Source: Lachnospiraceae bacterium (lineage in GTDB: Bacteria; Bacillota; Clostridia; Lachnospirales; Lachnospiraceae). From it: a stretch of DNA of 36,861 bases. Position 1 is the stretch's first letter; each line of letters opens with the position of its first letter. The translations under genes and the position numbers were made by a program. Below the pieces are notes generated by a model that made no database searches, was not told the DNA's origin, and saw only the letters and a program-made list of their open reading frames with translations. Location of the stretch: positions 1 through 36,861 of the forward strand of contig JAFTAU010000018.1 of assembly GCA_017455435.1 (NCBI GenBank). Direction: 5' to 3'. Below are positions 9,997-19,289 of the stretch, one piece after another.

Positions 9997-10968
9997 TTAG
10001 AAGTCTACGTCGGGTGTAATCTTGTCGGTAACCCTTCTGACAAAAATGACGAGGAGGGAAACCGTAACGGTCAACAGAAAGCCCACCGTGGAAATAACGG
10101 GCATGTCTGAATTTTGCGCAACAGGCGTCATGTTGAACATGTACCAGCCTACGGTATTGTAGGCGCTGCGAGGTCCCGTGCTTCCTGCCAGAATCAGCAT
10201 TGGCTGGATATAGAACGCGGATACCGCCATAACGGAATTTATCATAAAGACGCTGATGGTAGGCATAATGAGCGGAATAGTAATCTGGAACAGCTCGCGC
10301 CAGAAGCCCACTCCGTCCAGCTTTGCGGATTCCGTGATTTCCTTCGGAATACGGGACATGGCAGAGGACATCATGATGATGTTTATACCGGCACTGGCCC
10401 ATACGCAGAATATGGAAATCATCGACCAGAGTCTGCTGATAACGTCGGGATTGTCCAGTGAGGTCTCCCAGCCGTTGTAATCCATGCCAAAGAATCTGAG
10501 GAGCTCAGCTCCGGGTCCCTGCAGCATGCCGGGGTTGTAAGTAAACATGTATCTGTAGCAAAGCGTCAGTATGACGATTGATATCATCGAAGGCAGATAA
10601 AAAATGATACGGAATACTCTCTCGCCGCGGATATGCTTTGAGAACGCATAACCGATAAGCACTGCCAGTATCATACAGGCAAGATTTATGCCTATGGCCC
10701 GGAATGAATTGAAGAACATATTCATGGTCTCGGGTCTCTCGTGGAACTGACGGAACTGTTCGATGAAATTGTCAATTCCGACGAACTTGTAGCCGTTTGA
10801 GAAGAAGTCCCACTCAGTAAATGCCAGCGAAATCGTCCTGATGTTTATGTACAGCCAGAATACAAGAAAATGAAGCATAGGAACAACCAGCAAAGCCGTG
10901 ATAAACAGATTCCGCTTCAGATTCTTTTTTTTCTTTTTTGTTTTTTGCTTATTGCCGCTGTTTGACAA
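9997..10968 (-). CDS. Carbohydrate ABC transporter permease, MalF/UgpA/LplB type
   Basis: The 323-residue protein has about six membrane helices after a very basic N-terminus (KKKKK). The EAA loop that contacts the ATPase is at about 210-236 (EITESAKLDGVGFWRELF...IP). The start is TTG at 10968: GGGAGG lies 9 nt upstream and no in-frame ATG occurs before residue 31, which is already inside the first helix. It is one half of the membrane channel together with the MalG-type permease at the operon head; the solute-binding protein gene sits between the two. No ATP-binding subunit is encoded nearby, as is common for clostridial CUT1 systems using a shared MsmX/MsmK-type ATPase. Confidence 0.92.
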   Translation of the reverse strand: MSNSGNKQKTKKKKKNLKRNLFITALLVVPMLHFLVFWLYINIRTISLAFTEWDFFSNGYKFVGIDNFIEQFRQFHERPETMNMFFNSFRAIGINLACMILAVLIGYAFSKHIRGERVFRIIFYLPSMISIVILTLCYRYMFTYNPGMLQGPGAELLRFFGMDYNGWETSLDNPDVISRLWSMISIFCVWASAGINIIMMSSAMSRIPKEITESAKLDGVGFWRELFQITIPLIMPTISVFMINSVMAVSAFYIQPMLILAGSTGPRSAYNTVGWYMFNMTPVAQNSDMPVISTVGFLLTVTVSLLVIFVRRVTDKITPDVDF

Positions 10969-11002
10969 TTTTGCTTACCTCCCGACCGGTGCAGTGATGT
11001 TT

Positions 11003-12601
11003 CTACTGAATCTCGGTCATTCTGAACTTCTTGACGTAGTTCTGTTTTGATACGTCAAAGGTTCTCTTTACTTCCGCCATAACCTCCGCTCCGTCGCTCT
11101 TTTTGATCATATTTACGACGGTAGAGGGGCTGACATCGGCAAATGCGATGGGGCGCTCATATGTGTAAATAAGTGAAACCGCGAACGGGCTCTTTTTGTA
11201 TGCGTTCATAGGGAAGTCGTAGATCCTGGTGCTGTTGTAGTATACGTCAAAAACGCTCTTGTTGTATTCGGTCAGGGATTCGTCCTGAATCTCTCTGGCG
11301 TCGTAATTGAAGGGGCGGATACCGCCGCCCGAGCGAACAGTGAATTTCTTGAGCTGATCTTCGTTGCAAAGGAAAATCAGGAACTCTTTTGCCAGATCCT
11401 TATGCTCTGATGCAGCGGGGATGAACATAATGTCGTCGTTTGCGCAGTAGAGGTATTTTTCGTCCTCGTGTCCGTCAAGCGCGGGGATGTTCATAAAGCG
11501 GATATCGGAATCCTGCTTTCCGTCGGAATCGCTGTCGAGAACGCCGGTCAGTCTGGCTTCGGACTCACCGAAGGAGCTGGCCATGGCAATCACGGGGCGC
11601 TCTTCGTTTCTCTCTGCGTACAGCGCACGTGTGAGCTCCTGCGTGCTGAGCGTATTTACCGCGGAAAGGCTGTTCTTGTATTCCTGTGTCGAAGTGTCCA
11701 CAACAAGCTCTTTGAAATAGTCAAGAGCGGCCGCAAGACCCTTCTGGTCAAATACATTTGAGGAGAAGGTCTGATCCAGAGTGGTCTCGGAGGTGTTACC
11801 GAAGTTCCAGAAATCATAGAAGCAGCCCTGTCCGTCGATATTGGACTCTGTCAGTCCCTGATACTGTGCCCACCAGGTAAAGATGAAGTAATAAACCTGC
11901 TGGGGAGCCAGAGCCGTCCAGCCGAATGAAACGTAGCTATGTCCGTCGTCGCTCTTATATGCGCTTATATCCTCGCAAAGTGCCGTCCACTCAGTGAAAT
12001 TCTTGGGAGGAGCAATCCAGAGATTTGTGGAGGCGTCTACGGTCTCCGCCGAGACGGAGATGGAGGAGACGTGAGGGAGCTTCTTGAGGACGTCATAATT
12101 GTATGCAAGCGACATGGGCATGGCGGAAAAAGGCATAACCCAAGGGTACGAATCACCCGTGCCAACCTGTCTTTCGGTGATATATCTGCCGACAACGTCG
12201 GGATCGATATAATCAGAAATCTTTACATCGCCTTTGGAGGTCTTTACAGTGGCATCGTAAACGGTACTGAGATTCTCGATATAGCCGTTCTGAACCCAGC
12301 TCTGCCAGCGCTTTGACGAGCAGGCGTAGACATCGGATAGGTTCTTTCCGGAGGTGAGGTTGTTCTCAGCGCCGCAGTCCATATCGGTAGAGGGAACAAG
12401 CTGAATCTTTACGTTCTTTTGCTCTTCGAACTCTTTGGCGGCAAGCTGTATCCATTCGTCGCCGTATGCGCCCGAATAATACTTTACGGACAGGTTGTAT
12501 TTGGCCTCAGCTTCTCCGCCGCCTTCGCCGCCGCAGGCGACTGCGCCGACGGTCATAACTACGGCCAGTGAAAGAATCAGCATTTTTTTGAATAAAGACA
12601 T
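11003..12601 (-). CDS. Extracellular carbohydrate-binding lipoprotein (ABC solute-binding protein family 1)
   Basis: The 532-residue protein starts with a lipoprotein signal (lipobox VAC, Cys23) and a Gly/Glu-rich tether, then the type 1 solute-binding pattern: YSGAYGDEWIQLAAKEFEEQ near the start, aromatic-rich sugar-site segments, and a late ANDDIMFIPAASEHKDLAKEFL block typical of sugar binders. It is longer than the usual 420-450 residues, which suggests an oligosaccharide ligand. AGGAG lies 9 nt upstream of the ATG. It is placed between the two permease genes in the operon, a less common order than binding protein first. The ligand is probably the mannose/galactose-containing product of the extracellular enzymes, inferred from context only. 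Confidence 0.92.
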   Translation of the reverse strand: MSLFKKMLILSLAVVMTVGAVACGGEGGGEAEAKYNLSVKYYSGAYGDEWIQLAAKEFEEQKNVKIQLVPSTDMDCGAENNLTSGKNLSDVYACSSKRWQSWVQNGYIENLSTVYDATVKTSKGDVKISDYIDPDVVGRYITERQVGTGDSYPWVMPFSAMPMSLAYNYDVLKKLPHVSSISVSAETVDASTNLWIAPPKNFTEWTALCEDISAYKSDDGHSYVSFGWTALAPQQVYYFIFTWWAQYQGLTESNIDGQGCFYDFWNFGNTSETTLDQTFSSNVFDQKGLAAALDYFKELVVDTSTQEYKNSLSAVNTLSTQELTRALYAERNEERPVIAMASSFGESEARLTGVLDSDSDGKQDSDIRFMNIPALDGHEDEKYLYCANDDIMFIPAASEHKDLAKEFLIFLCNEDQLKKFTVRSGGGIRPFNYDAREIQDESLTEYNKSVFDVYYNSTRIYDFPMNAYKKSPFAVSLIYTYERPIAFADVSPSTVVNMIKKSDGAEVMAEVKRTFDVSKQNYVKKFRMTEIQ

Positions 12602-12627
12602 AGTGTACAGCTCCTTTTTGTTAGTAA

Positions 12628-13434
12628 TCAGCCCTTGATTCCGCCGCCGAGCGATACTGTCATAATCTTCTTCTGGAATACGAAGAACAGAACCAGCATG
12701 GGGACAAGCATTACAATAATCGTGGCGAACAGCTCGGGATAGCTGTGTCCCATATTGATCTTGTCCGATATCTCCTTAACGCCCGTGGCAAGGGTGGGGT
12801 GAGAAGGCATAAACAGATACGGTCCGGAAAAGTCGTTCCATGTTCCGATAAAGCCCATAACCCACTGAGCCACTATCAGGTTCTTTGCCTGAGGAACCAG
12901 TATCTGCAGGAATATCCTCCAGTAGCCTGCTCCGTCCAGCATGGCCGCTTCGATGTATGTATGCGAGATGTTTTTGAACACTGAGTAATACATCAGGAAG
13001 CCGAAGCCGGACACGCCGCAGGACATAATAATCAGTCCGATGTGTTTGTCAAACAGTCCGATATCATTGAGAAGCTTGTAGGTGTACGGTGTAGTGCCGG
13101 CCACGGATACGAACATAGGCATCAGGAAAATGAAGAAGATCACGTTCTTGAGTTTGTATTCGAAGCTGGCAACCGCGTGCGCCGCGCAGAGCGAAAAGAA
13201 CGCGGATACCGTGGGAATAGTCAGGGAAAGAATGAGCGTATTCCCGAACATCTCCATGATATTGTTTTCACTGGTGAAGAGCAGCCGGTAATTGTCAAGG
13301 GTAAAACTGGTAAACTTCCACTGGTCGTAGAAGAACTCGTTGTTGTTTGATTTGAACGAGTTAATAAACATCCATACCAGCGGCAGCAAAAGGGTCACGG
13401 CATACATGCAGAAAAGAATGAACAAGACGTTCAT
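12628..13434 (-). CDS. Carbohydrate ABC transporter permease, MalG/UgpE type (N-terminus possibly frameshifted)
   Basis: From the ATG at 13434 it encodes 268 residues with about six helices and the EAA loop YIEAAMLDGAGYWRIF at about 160-177. The ATG at 13434 has no convincing ribosome site. A 14-codon reading frame starts at 13475 (MKKSKLEKKKTGLS) and its stop overlaps the 13434 ATG. A one-base shift at the run of seven A (13450-13456) would join the two as MKKSKLEKKENRAIMNVL, a natural basic N-terminus for this family. The heptamer A AAA AAG is in the correct phase for -1 slippage. So the true gene probably begins at 13475, with either an assembly or real indel, or frameshifting. It is the first gene of the transport and hydrolase operon. 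Confidence 0.85.
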   Translation of the reverse strand: MNVLFILFCMYAVTLLLPLVWMFINSFKSNNNEFFYDQWKFTSFTLDNYRLLFTSENNIMEMFGNTLILSLTIPTVSAFFSLCAAHAVASFEYKLKNVIFFIFLMPMFVSVAGTTPYTYKLLNDIGLFDKHIGLIIMSCGVSGFGFLMYYSVFKNISHTYIEAAMLDGAGYWRIFLQILVPQAKNLIVAQWVMGFIGTWNDFSGPYLFMPSHPTLATGVKEISDKINMGHSYPELFATIIVMLVPMLVLFFVFQKKIMTVSLGGGIKG

Positions 13435-13504
13435 GATAGCCCTGTTTTCTTTTTTTCTAACTTAGACTTCTTCATGCAGGCATAGTACCCCCTATTTTTT
13501 TTGC

Positions 13505-13513
13505 ATTGTAGCA
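13505..13513 (-). promoter_or_regulatory. Extended -10 promoter of the transporter/glycosidase operon
   Basis: On the minus strand TGC-TACAAT forms an extended -10 element. No good -35 is found at 17 bp, which fits a promoter needing an activator such as the divergent AraC protein. Transcription would start near 13498, leaving a short leader with AGGGGG (13490-13495 region) ahead of the ATGs at 13483 and 13475. Confidence 0.5.
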
Positions 13514-13554
13514 TGAGATAAAAAAGTTTGTATATCAACAATTAGACAATTTAT

Positions 13555-13619
13555 GCAAAAAATTAAACATTTTTGCTTATTTTATTAAGAAGATTAACCA
13601 ACAGGCTTTTTCTGCCTGT
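13555..13619. promoter_or_regulatory. Candidate operators between the divergent operon and araC-type gene
   Basis: Two inverted repeats are visible: GCAAAAA (13555-13561) with TTTTTGC (13570-13576), and ACAGGC (13601-13606) with GCCTGT (13614-13619). Both lie upstream of the minus-strand promoter and downstream of nothing else, in the 300-bp gene-free divergent region. They are candidate binding sites for the adjacent AraC regulator. Confidence 0.35.
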
Positions 13620-13675
13620 CAAAACCGCAAATCCCGAATAAATCAATGCTTTATATGAAACAAGACGGGGTATGC

Positions 13676-13704
13676 TTGTCTTTGTGAGCAGCCTGTTATA
13701 TAAT
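13676..13704 (+). promoter_or_regulatory. Sigma-A promoter of the AraC-family regulator
   Basis: TTGTCT (13676-13681), a 17-bp spacer and a consensus TATAAT (13699-13704) precede the regulator by about 70 bp. The match predicts constitutive expression of the regulator with a leader of about 65 nt. Confidence 0.65.
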
Positions 13705-13775
13705 GTATCAGTGTGCTAAAAAAATAACACTTTTTACACTTTAAGTTAGATTTTTTTAATTACCGGAGGTGCCGG

Positions 13776-14708
13776 ATGCAGGATATTAGGGAACAGGACA
13801 TTTACGAAGAAAAGGGCGAAGCCCGTCTCGAGGATTATCAGATTGTATATCAGATTTGCGACCACCCCGTCCTTATGACCTCGCCCCACTATCACAGCGT
13901 CATCGAGATCATCTATATTCTGGAGGGTAACTTCGTGGTTACCGTCAACGACACGAAATATACGCTCCGTCCGGGCGATATGGTTCTGGTAAATACTAAG
14001 GAGGTTCACTCCGTTATAGTCACGGATTACGGCATCCACAGGTCTTTTGCCGTAAAATTCTCGCCCGAGACCATCTGCTCCGACAACCAGTCTCTCATGG
14101 AGCTGAAGTACGTCATTCCCTACATAATGGCCTTTTCAAATTTCAAAACGCACTACACAAAAGAGGAAATCGAAGGCTCCAATATCAAAAACTGCATCGA
14201 CAGCATTATGAGAGAGGACCGCGAGCGCGGCTACGCTTACAAATTTGCAATCAGGATTTACATTTCCCACCTCATCCTCGATCTGATTCGTGAGGTAAAT
14301 ACCATAAGTCCCGTCGAGGAAGAAGTAAGCGAAAGCATCCGAAAGAAATTTATCGAGATTTTTAATTATATCTCCACCTATTACAGTGAAAAGCTGACGG
14401 CTGTTCAGATTGCAAAGGAATTCGGGCTGCGTCAGTCGGATTTTTCTGCTTATTTCAAAAAGATTACAGGCAAGAGCTTTAATGAATATCTGAATTATAT
14501 AAGAGTCTGCAAAGCAAAGCGCCTGCTCATCAAGTCCGAAATGAATATCTCGGAAATCGCTTTTTCAGTGGGGTTTGCCAGCACCAGCTATTTTATAAAC
14601 TGCTTTAAGAACCAGATGGGCATCACGCCCATGAGCTTCCGCCAGATCTATTCCGACCCGCCGGCCAGCGTGTATTACAATCTGGAAAATAAACTGACTG
14701 ATGTATAA
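13776..14708 (+). CDS. AraC-family transcriptional regulator with cupin sensor domain
   Basis: The 310-residue protein has an N-terminal cupin-type arabinose-binding-like domain (about 20-120; HYH at 38-40, E44, RPGDMVLVN, H78) and two C-terminal helix-turn-helix motifs (about 205-295: LTAVQIAKEFGLRQSDFSAYFKKIT and MNISEIAFSVGFASTSYFINCFK, then the family signature G-TP-SFR). GGAGGT lies 5 nt before the ATG. It diverges from the transporter operon and converges on the mannosidase/galactosidase pair, so it most likely activates one or both in response to a sugar. The inducer is not known. Confidence 0.93.
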   Translation: MQDIREQDIYEEKGEARLEDYQIVYQICDHPVLMTSPHYHSVIEIIYILEGNFVVTVNDTKYTLRPGDMVLVNTKEVHSVIVTDYGIHRSFAVKFSPETICSDNQSLMELKYVIPYIMAFSNFKTHYTKEEIEGSNIKNCIDSIMREDRERGYAYKFAIRIYISHLILDLIREVNTISPVEEEVSESIRKKFIEIFNYISTYYSEKLTAVQIAKEFGLRQSDFSAYFKKITGKSFNEYLNYIRVCKAKRLLIKSEMNISEIAFSVGFASTSYFINCFKNQMGITPMSFRQIYSDPPASVYYNLENKLTDV

Positions 14709-14714
14709 AAAATT

Positions 14715-14741
14715 CGCCCGGGCAGATAACCCGGGCGTTTT
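14715..14741. terminator. Bidirectional intrinsic terminator
   Basis: CGCCCGGG (14715-14722) pairs with CCCGGGCG (14730-14737) around a 7-nt loop, followed by TTTT on the plus strand and by AATTTTTT on the minus strand. It sits between the convergent AraC gene and the alpha-mannosidase gene and serves both. Confidence 0.88.
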
Positions 14742-14754
14742 ATTGAAAAATGCT

Positions 14755-17178
14755 TTATTCGATAATCGGAACTTCCTTTGTCGAGCCGTCAGGGGCAACC
14801 CGGACGGTTTTTATTTCGAAGGGGTCAAAGTGCAGTTTTATGCGCCTGTCTATGGCTTTCAGATTAAGCTCTGTCTCGGAGGAAACGCCTGCATTTTCCG
14901 AAAGTCTGATGATTATTCCGCTGCCGTCCTCGCAGGATTTTAACGCGGAAACCGAAATATTGGCATTGTCCAGTTCCAGAGCGGAGTATTCCTGTGGCAG
15001 GCTGCCGTCATGATGGGACTCCTGGATGAGCACAGGCTGCATGTTCAGTATTTTTCCGGAGTTTGTAAGTTCCGCCTCGGCCGGCGCCGTATGAGGGCTC
15101 AGTATAAGATTGAATTCACATTCGCCCTTGTCGATAAATTCCATCTCGTCATCACGGGCATCCCGGCCGTAGTGATCCAGATAGGCGCAGGAACGGGATA
15201 TTATGAGCCTCAAATCATTGCCGACGGCGCAGTGACTGTAACGCCCGTCATTGATGAGACCAAGACCCGCTCCGGTATCGGCATCTCTCAGATCGGCCCA
15301 TTCGTGAGCCGCGTCCTCTTCTCCGTTAGGCGCTTTTTTGATAAATCCGTACGGCATGGAATATACCGCTTCAGGCGTATCAACGTTTACGGGGAACGAG
15401 AGCTTGAAGAGCTTGTATTTTTCGTCGACATCCAGGACGCAGCGGATATGAAGCCTCGCGTCGCCTCTGTAAAGCGAGTAGTATTTTGTAAGGACTGAAT
15501 TTCCGTATGTGGTGACGGATTTTAAGGTGGCGCGAACCGGGCCGTTTTCTATGAGGGTCAGGCTCCCGTCGCCAAAAGTTCCGATGTCGTCATTTAAAAA
15601 GTTTATAAGATGCGACCACGTATCGTGAGCCGAGTCATCGCAGACTATTCCGCGGCAAAGCGCGCCGGCGGCGAATTCGCGGCTTTCGGATTTTAAAAGG
15701 TAAGAGGTCACTGCCCCGCTCTCGGCATCGAAGGCTATCCTGACGAGATCGTTTTCGAGGGTGGTACCTGTGGCCTTCAGATCCGTAGGGATGACGGCGT
15801 TCGGAGAACCATCGGGCTTTTTGTACAGATAATAAACACCGTAACCCATGGCCGGAAGTTCTACGGAAAACATGCATTTTTTGATAAATGTACCGTCGGT
15901 ATACGGAGCGCGGACCATCTGGAACGGCACCTTGCTGCCTTTACTGTCGAGCACCTTTGATACGCTGTAAGAGCCGAAGCTGACGTATGTGTGTACCGTA
16001 AAAGGATGAGGATTAAATACGACCATAGGCGAGCCTTCGCCCTCGCGGTACCACAGACGGCTCCGCATCTCTGAGAAATCCGCATACAAAAAATCGGTGG
16101 TTTTGATTTTTCCGGCTATTTTCTGAAGAGCAAGATTTTCGAGCTCCAGAGCCTGCTCGCGGGCGAATCCCATCGCATTGTAGGCATCTGTATAAGCTTC
16201 TTTTATGCAGCAGCCTGCCAGAACGTCATGGAATTGATTAAACAGAACTCTCTTCCATGCTTTTTCAAATTCGCCGGCGTGGAACTCTCCTCCGGTCACC
16301 AGACCTGCCATAGTGTCAAAAATCTCTGCTCTGACCAGCTCGCATTCGGCGCGGCGGTTTTCGTATTTTATACGGCTGTTCGCACTGTAGCAGCCTGAGG
16401 CATGATGCCTCAGATCGCCCGTCACGACCGGCAGGTCTGTCTGATCGGTTTTTTCGAAATATTCATCCGGAAGTGCGTATGAAAAGCGCGGATCCTCCGT
16501 CAGAGCCTCTGCCTGTCTGAGATGCTCTTTTGAGGGGCCTCCGCCGTGGTTTCCGATTCCGAAAAAGATCATCTGATCCTGGGTTTTTTCGAGATAGCAT
16601 TTCAGCCTGTCATCAGACAGGTCGCCGTTGTAAACATCTGGAATACGGAAAGCCGTAACCTCGCTGCCGTCGGGGCTGACCCATTTGTGAAGGTTTTCGG
16701 GAGGCAGCGCGGGATTTTCGATTTCCCTGGCGGGACGCATATAGACATAATAATCAATGCCTGATTTTTTGAATATCTGCGGAAGCGCGGCGCTGTGTCC
16801 AAAGGAATCTACGTTGTATGCAATATTTGTGATTTTCCCGAAATTCTCTTTGTAGAATTTCTGGGAATAAAGGAAATGTCTGCAAAAGGACTCACCGGAA
16901 GGGATATTGCAGTCCGGCTGCACCCACATGCCGCCGGTGACTCCCCAGCGGCCTTCTTTTACGCGCTGTCTGATTTCCTCGAACATATCGGGATCGACGG
17001 TTTTTATCCAGTAGTAGTAACCTGCGCACGCACTGGTGAATTTGTAATATTTGTTTTCGTTCATGCGGTCAAGGGCAGAGCGAAACGTGGACCTGATAAG
17101 AGAAAGGCCTTCGGATACTCTCCATTGCCATACCGGGTCCAAATGAGCGTTGCCGATCAGATAATATTTATCCGCCAT
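14755..17178 (-). CDS. GH38 alpha-mannosidase, cytosolic
   Basis: The 807-residue protein has no signal peptide. GH38 hallmarks are HLDPVW (metal ligands H12 and D14), MWVQPDCNIPSGES (84-97) and YNVDSFGHSAALPQ with the catalytic nucleophile D124; later GNHGGGPSKEHL and QFHDVLAGCC complete the metal site region. A beta-sandwich C-terminal half follows. It hydrolyses terminal alpha-mannosides with retention, using a divalent metal. It begins 38 bp downstream of the GH42 gene with GAGGTG before the ATG, so the two form an operon. Cytosolic location implies that imported oligomannosides, for example from N-glycans, are its substrates. Confidence 0.93.
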   Translation of the reverse strand: MADKYYLIGNAHLDPVWQWRVSEGLSLIRSTFRSALDRMNENKYYKFTSACAGYYYWIKTVDPDMFEEIRQRVKEGRWGVTGGMWVQPDCNIPSGESFCRHFLYSQKFYKENFGKITNIAYNVDSFGHSAALPQIFKKSGIDYYVYMRPAREIENPALPPENLHKWVSPDGSEVTAFRIPDVYNGDLSDDRLKCYLEKTQDQMIFFGIGNHGGGPSKEHLRQAEALTEDPRFSYALPDEYFEKTDQTDLPVVTGDLRHHASGCYSANSRIKYENRRAECELVRAEIFDTMAGLVTGGEFHAGEFEKAWKRVLFNQFHDVLAGCCIKEAYTDAYNAMGFAREQALELENLALQKIAGKIKTTDFLYADFSEMRSRLWYREGEGSPMVVFNPHPFTVHTYVSFGSYSVSKVLDSKGSKVPFQMVRAPYTDGTFIKKCMFSVELPAMGYGVYYLYKKPDGSPNAVIPTDLKATGTTLENDLVRIAFDAESGAVTSYLLKSESREFAAGALCRGIVCDDSAHDTWSHLINFLNDDIGTFGDGSLTLIENGPVRATLKSVTTYGNSVLTKYYSLYRGDARLHIRCVLDVDEKYKLFKLSFPVNVDTPEAVYSMPYGFIKKAPNGEEDAAHEWADLRDADTGAGLGLINDGRYSHCAVGNDLRLIISRSCAYLDHYGRDARDDEMEFIDKGECEFNLILSPHTAPAEAELTNSGKILNMQPVLIQESHHDGSLPQEYSALELDNANISVSALKSCEDGSGIIIRLSENAGVSSETELNLKAIDRRIKLHFDPFEIKTVRVAPDGSTKEVPIIE

Positions 17179-17216
17179 TTTTGAAACACCTCACAACATT
17201 TTGTATGTATTCCGGA

Positions 17217-19202
17217 TCAGAGATTCTCGAGGACCATAACCCCGAAGGGGTCCACGGTAATGTCATTCTCAAAAATTCTTCCGGAAATGATTTCTCTGCA
17301 TTTCTTACTGTTACGGTAGATTCCGCCTTTTCCGCAGACGTCCGTAAGGATTACGCCGGACGTGTCCTTTCCTTTGCGGGGCGAAACGATGACCGAATCC
17401 CCTGTGACGGCGCGGCACGATATGCCGGCCTCTGCGCAGACCATGTCTATCAGTCTGTCCATGGCCTTCCTGTCGGGCAGGGTTCCGAGCACGTAGACCG
17501 AACCTTTTCCGACGTTATAGCGCTTCAGAACAGGGCAGCCGATTATTTCGCGATGGCCCGACGTAATCAGGGCCAGATCGGCTTCGGAATCCGGCTCGAA
17601 AAGCTCGTAATAGATATTTCCGCCAAATTCCTCTCCGTCAGTCCACTGACCCGATACGTTTTTACCTTTGTCCGGGAACCAGTACTTGAATACCGCGGGC
17701 GTCAGGCTTTCGAGCATTCCGTGGAGCCTGTCGGTAAATCTGGTTCCGTCTTTCGTGCGAATATCTGTCATGGGCCCGGCAATCCAGATTCCTCCGTCCT
17801 TTACCCATTTCGTAATACTTTCACGAAGTCCGCCCTGATCCAGCGTAAGCATGAGCGGGGAGAAAACCACTTTGTATTTTGAAAGGTCAGCTTCCTCGTC
17901 TATGACGTCCGGGCGCAGCCCTGCGCCGAGAAGCGGCTTGTAAAAGTATTCTTTCAGTGAAGCATCGTATCTGAAATCTCCCACCACGGGCTGCGTTTCA
18001 AACATTATATAACAGAGCGACGAAAAATGAAGTGCTATGGCGGTGTCAACTTTTGTGGAATTGATGAATTCGGCACATTTTTTGAAATCGCGCGATACGG
18101 CTTTTACCTCTTCGGTGCTGTACATGGGGCGTCCGCTCGAATCCAGTACGGAGCCGTGCACCAGCTCGTGACCCGCCCAGTGGGTGCGCCAGACCCAGTA
18201 CATATTGGCCTCTCCGCCGAGAGCCAGCGGCAGCCAGGAATTCGCGTAGCAGAACCCGTCAGGCTTTATGTCGCCGGAGGTTCCGGCAGAGCCGCAAAAG
18301 CAGGTCGTGGTTTCGGTATTCCAGAAAGGACGGTCCTTCATGGTTCTGATATAGTCGAACCACAGGCAGCATTCCCAGAGGTTTTCGGGAGTGTTGTAGT
18401 GATTGAACTGCACTACGTCGAGCGGCTCGTGGAGCCTGCGGTAATTCATGCCGTTGAACGGAATCTGGTCGGTTCCGATGGGAGCCTTTGTGTATTTTTT
18501 CAGTATTTCAGCCTGGAGAGCCACAAAAGCGATATTCGCCTCTCCAGCGCTGATCAGAAATTCCTGTTTAAGGTGCGGATTTTCCCAGGTATCTCTGGGA
18601 AGGGGCACTTCGTCAAAGCTGTCGTACATCTGGCTGAACAGATTCATATTCAGCCGTCTGTTCATCTCGTCCACGGTACCAAATTTACGTTTAAGGTGCT
18701 CGCGATATTTTGCCAGACAATTTTTACAGTAGCAGCCTTCGTTGTTCTGGAGATAAATCTCATTGTCTATCTGCCAGCCTATTATGCCTTCGTCGCTGCC
18801 GAACTCCTGAGCTAATTTTTCGACGATTATTGCGCTGTATCTGAGGTATTCGGGGTGATTTGAGCAGGCGTGGCGTCTCCCGCTGTGCTGCATTGTCCTG
18901 CCGTTTTTGTATTCTACGAGCATGTCCGGGTATTTACGGGTAAGCCATATAGGGGGCGTGGCAGTGGGCGTGCCCATGACGACGCCGATTCCGGCGCTTT
19001 TGAGTCTGTCGACCACATCGTGCAGCCAGCCAAAATCAAAACTGCCTTCCGCCGGCTCCATTTTGTGCCACGCAAACTCGCCTATCCGGGCCACGTCAAT
19101 CCCGATAGACAGCATTTTCCGGATGTCTTTATCTATTTCCGAGGGATCCCAGTCCTCCGGATAATATGCCGCTCCCAAAAAAGGAGGTTTTACTGCATTC
19201 AT
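17217..19202 (-). CDS. GH42 beta-galactosidase, cytosolic
   Basis: The 661-residue protein has the GH42 order of domains: TIM barrel with YYPEDW near the start, GWQIDNEI (acid/base E148) and FWNTETT (nucleophile E297), then a trimerisation-type domain and a small C-terminal beta domain. Cys113, Cys157, Cys159 and Cys162 (CYCKNC) match the zinc site of many GH42 enzymes. AAAGGAG is 7 nt upstream. It is the first gene of a two-gene operon with the alpha-mannosidase and has no signal peptide, so it removes beta-galactose from imported oligosaccharides. Activity on beta-linked arabinose is a known alternative in the family. Confidence 0.93.
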   Translation of the reverse strand: MNAVKPPFLGAAYYPEDWDPSEIDKDIRKMLSIGIDVARIGEFAWHKMEPAEGSFDFGWLHDVVDRLKSAGIGVVMGTPTATPPIWLTRKYPDMLVEYKNGRTMQHSGRRHACSNHPEYLRYSAIIVEKLAQEFGSDEGIIGWQIDNEIYLQNNEGCYCKNCLAKYREHLKRKFGTVDEMNRRLNMNLFSQMYDSFDEVPLPRDTWENPHLKQEFLISAGEANIAFVALQAEILKKYTKAPIGTDQIPFNGMNYRRLHEPLDVVQFNHYNTPENLWECCLWFDYIRTMKDRPFWNTETTTCFCGSAGTSGDIKPDGFCYANSWLPLALGGEANMYWVWRTHWAGHELVHGSVLDSSGRPMYSTEEVKAVSRDFKKCAEFINSTKVDTAIALHFSSLCYIMFETQPVVGDFRYDASLKEYFYKPLLGAGLRPDVIDEEADLSKYKVVFSPLMLTLDQGGLRESITKWVKDGGIWIAGPMTDIRTKDGTRFTDRLHGMLESLTPAVFKYWFPDKGKNVSGQWTDGEEFGGNIYYELFEPDSEADLALITSGHREIIGCPVLKRYNVGKGSVYVLGTLPDRKAMDRLIDMVCAEAGISCRAVTGDSVIVSPRKGKDTSGVILTDVCGKGGIYRNSKKCREIISGRIFENDITVDPFGVMVLENL

Positions 19203-19260
19203 GGCAAGTCTCCTTTATACGCATTGCCTTGCCGAAAACCGCAAATTTGAAGAAAATTTT

Positions 19261-19289
19261 ATCATATACAGAGAATTACTGCGTATTAA
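19261..19289 (-). promoter_or_regulatory. Weak promoter of the GH42-GH38 operon
   Basis: The minus strand reads TTAATA, 17 bp, TATGAT about 60 bp before the GH42 start codon. The poor -35 suggests an activator. Upstream, between 19291 and 19325, it carries the sequences TTTTTTGC and ATGTTTAA that also occur upstream of the transporter operon. Confidence 0.4.

Noticed and set aside
18027..18815. Plus-strand open frame opposite the GH42 gene
   Set aside because: Antisense to a well-supported enzyme gene; no start signal or protein-family pattern.
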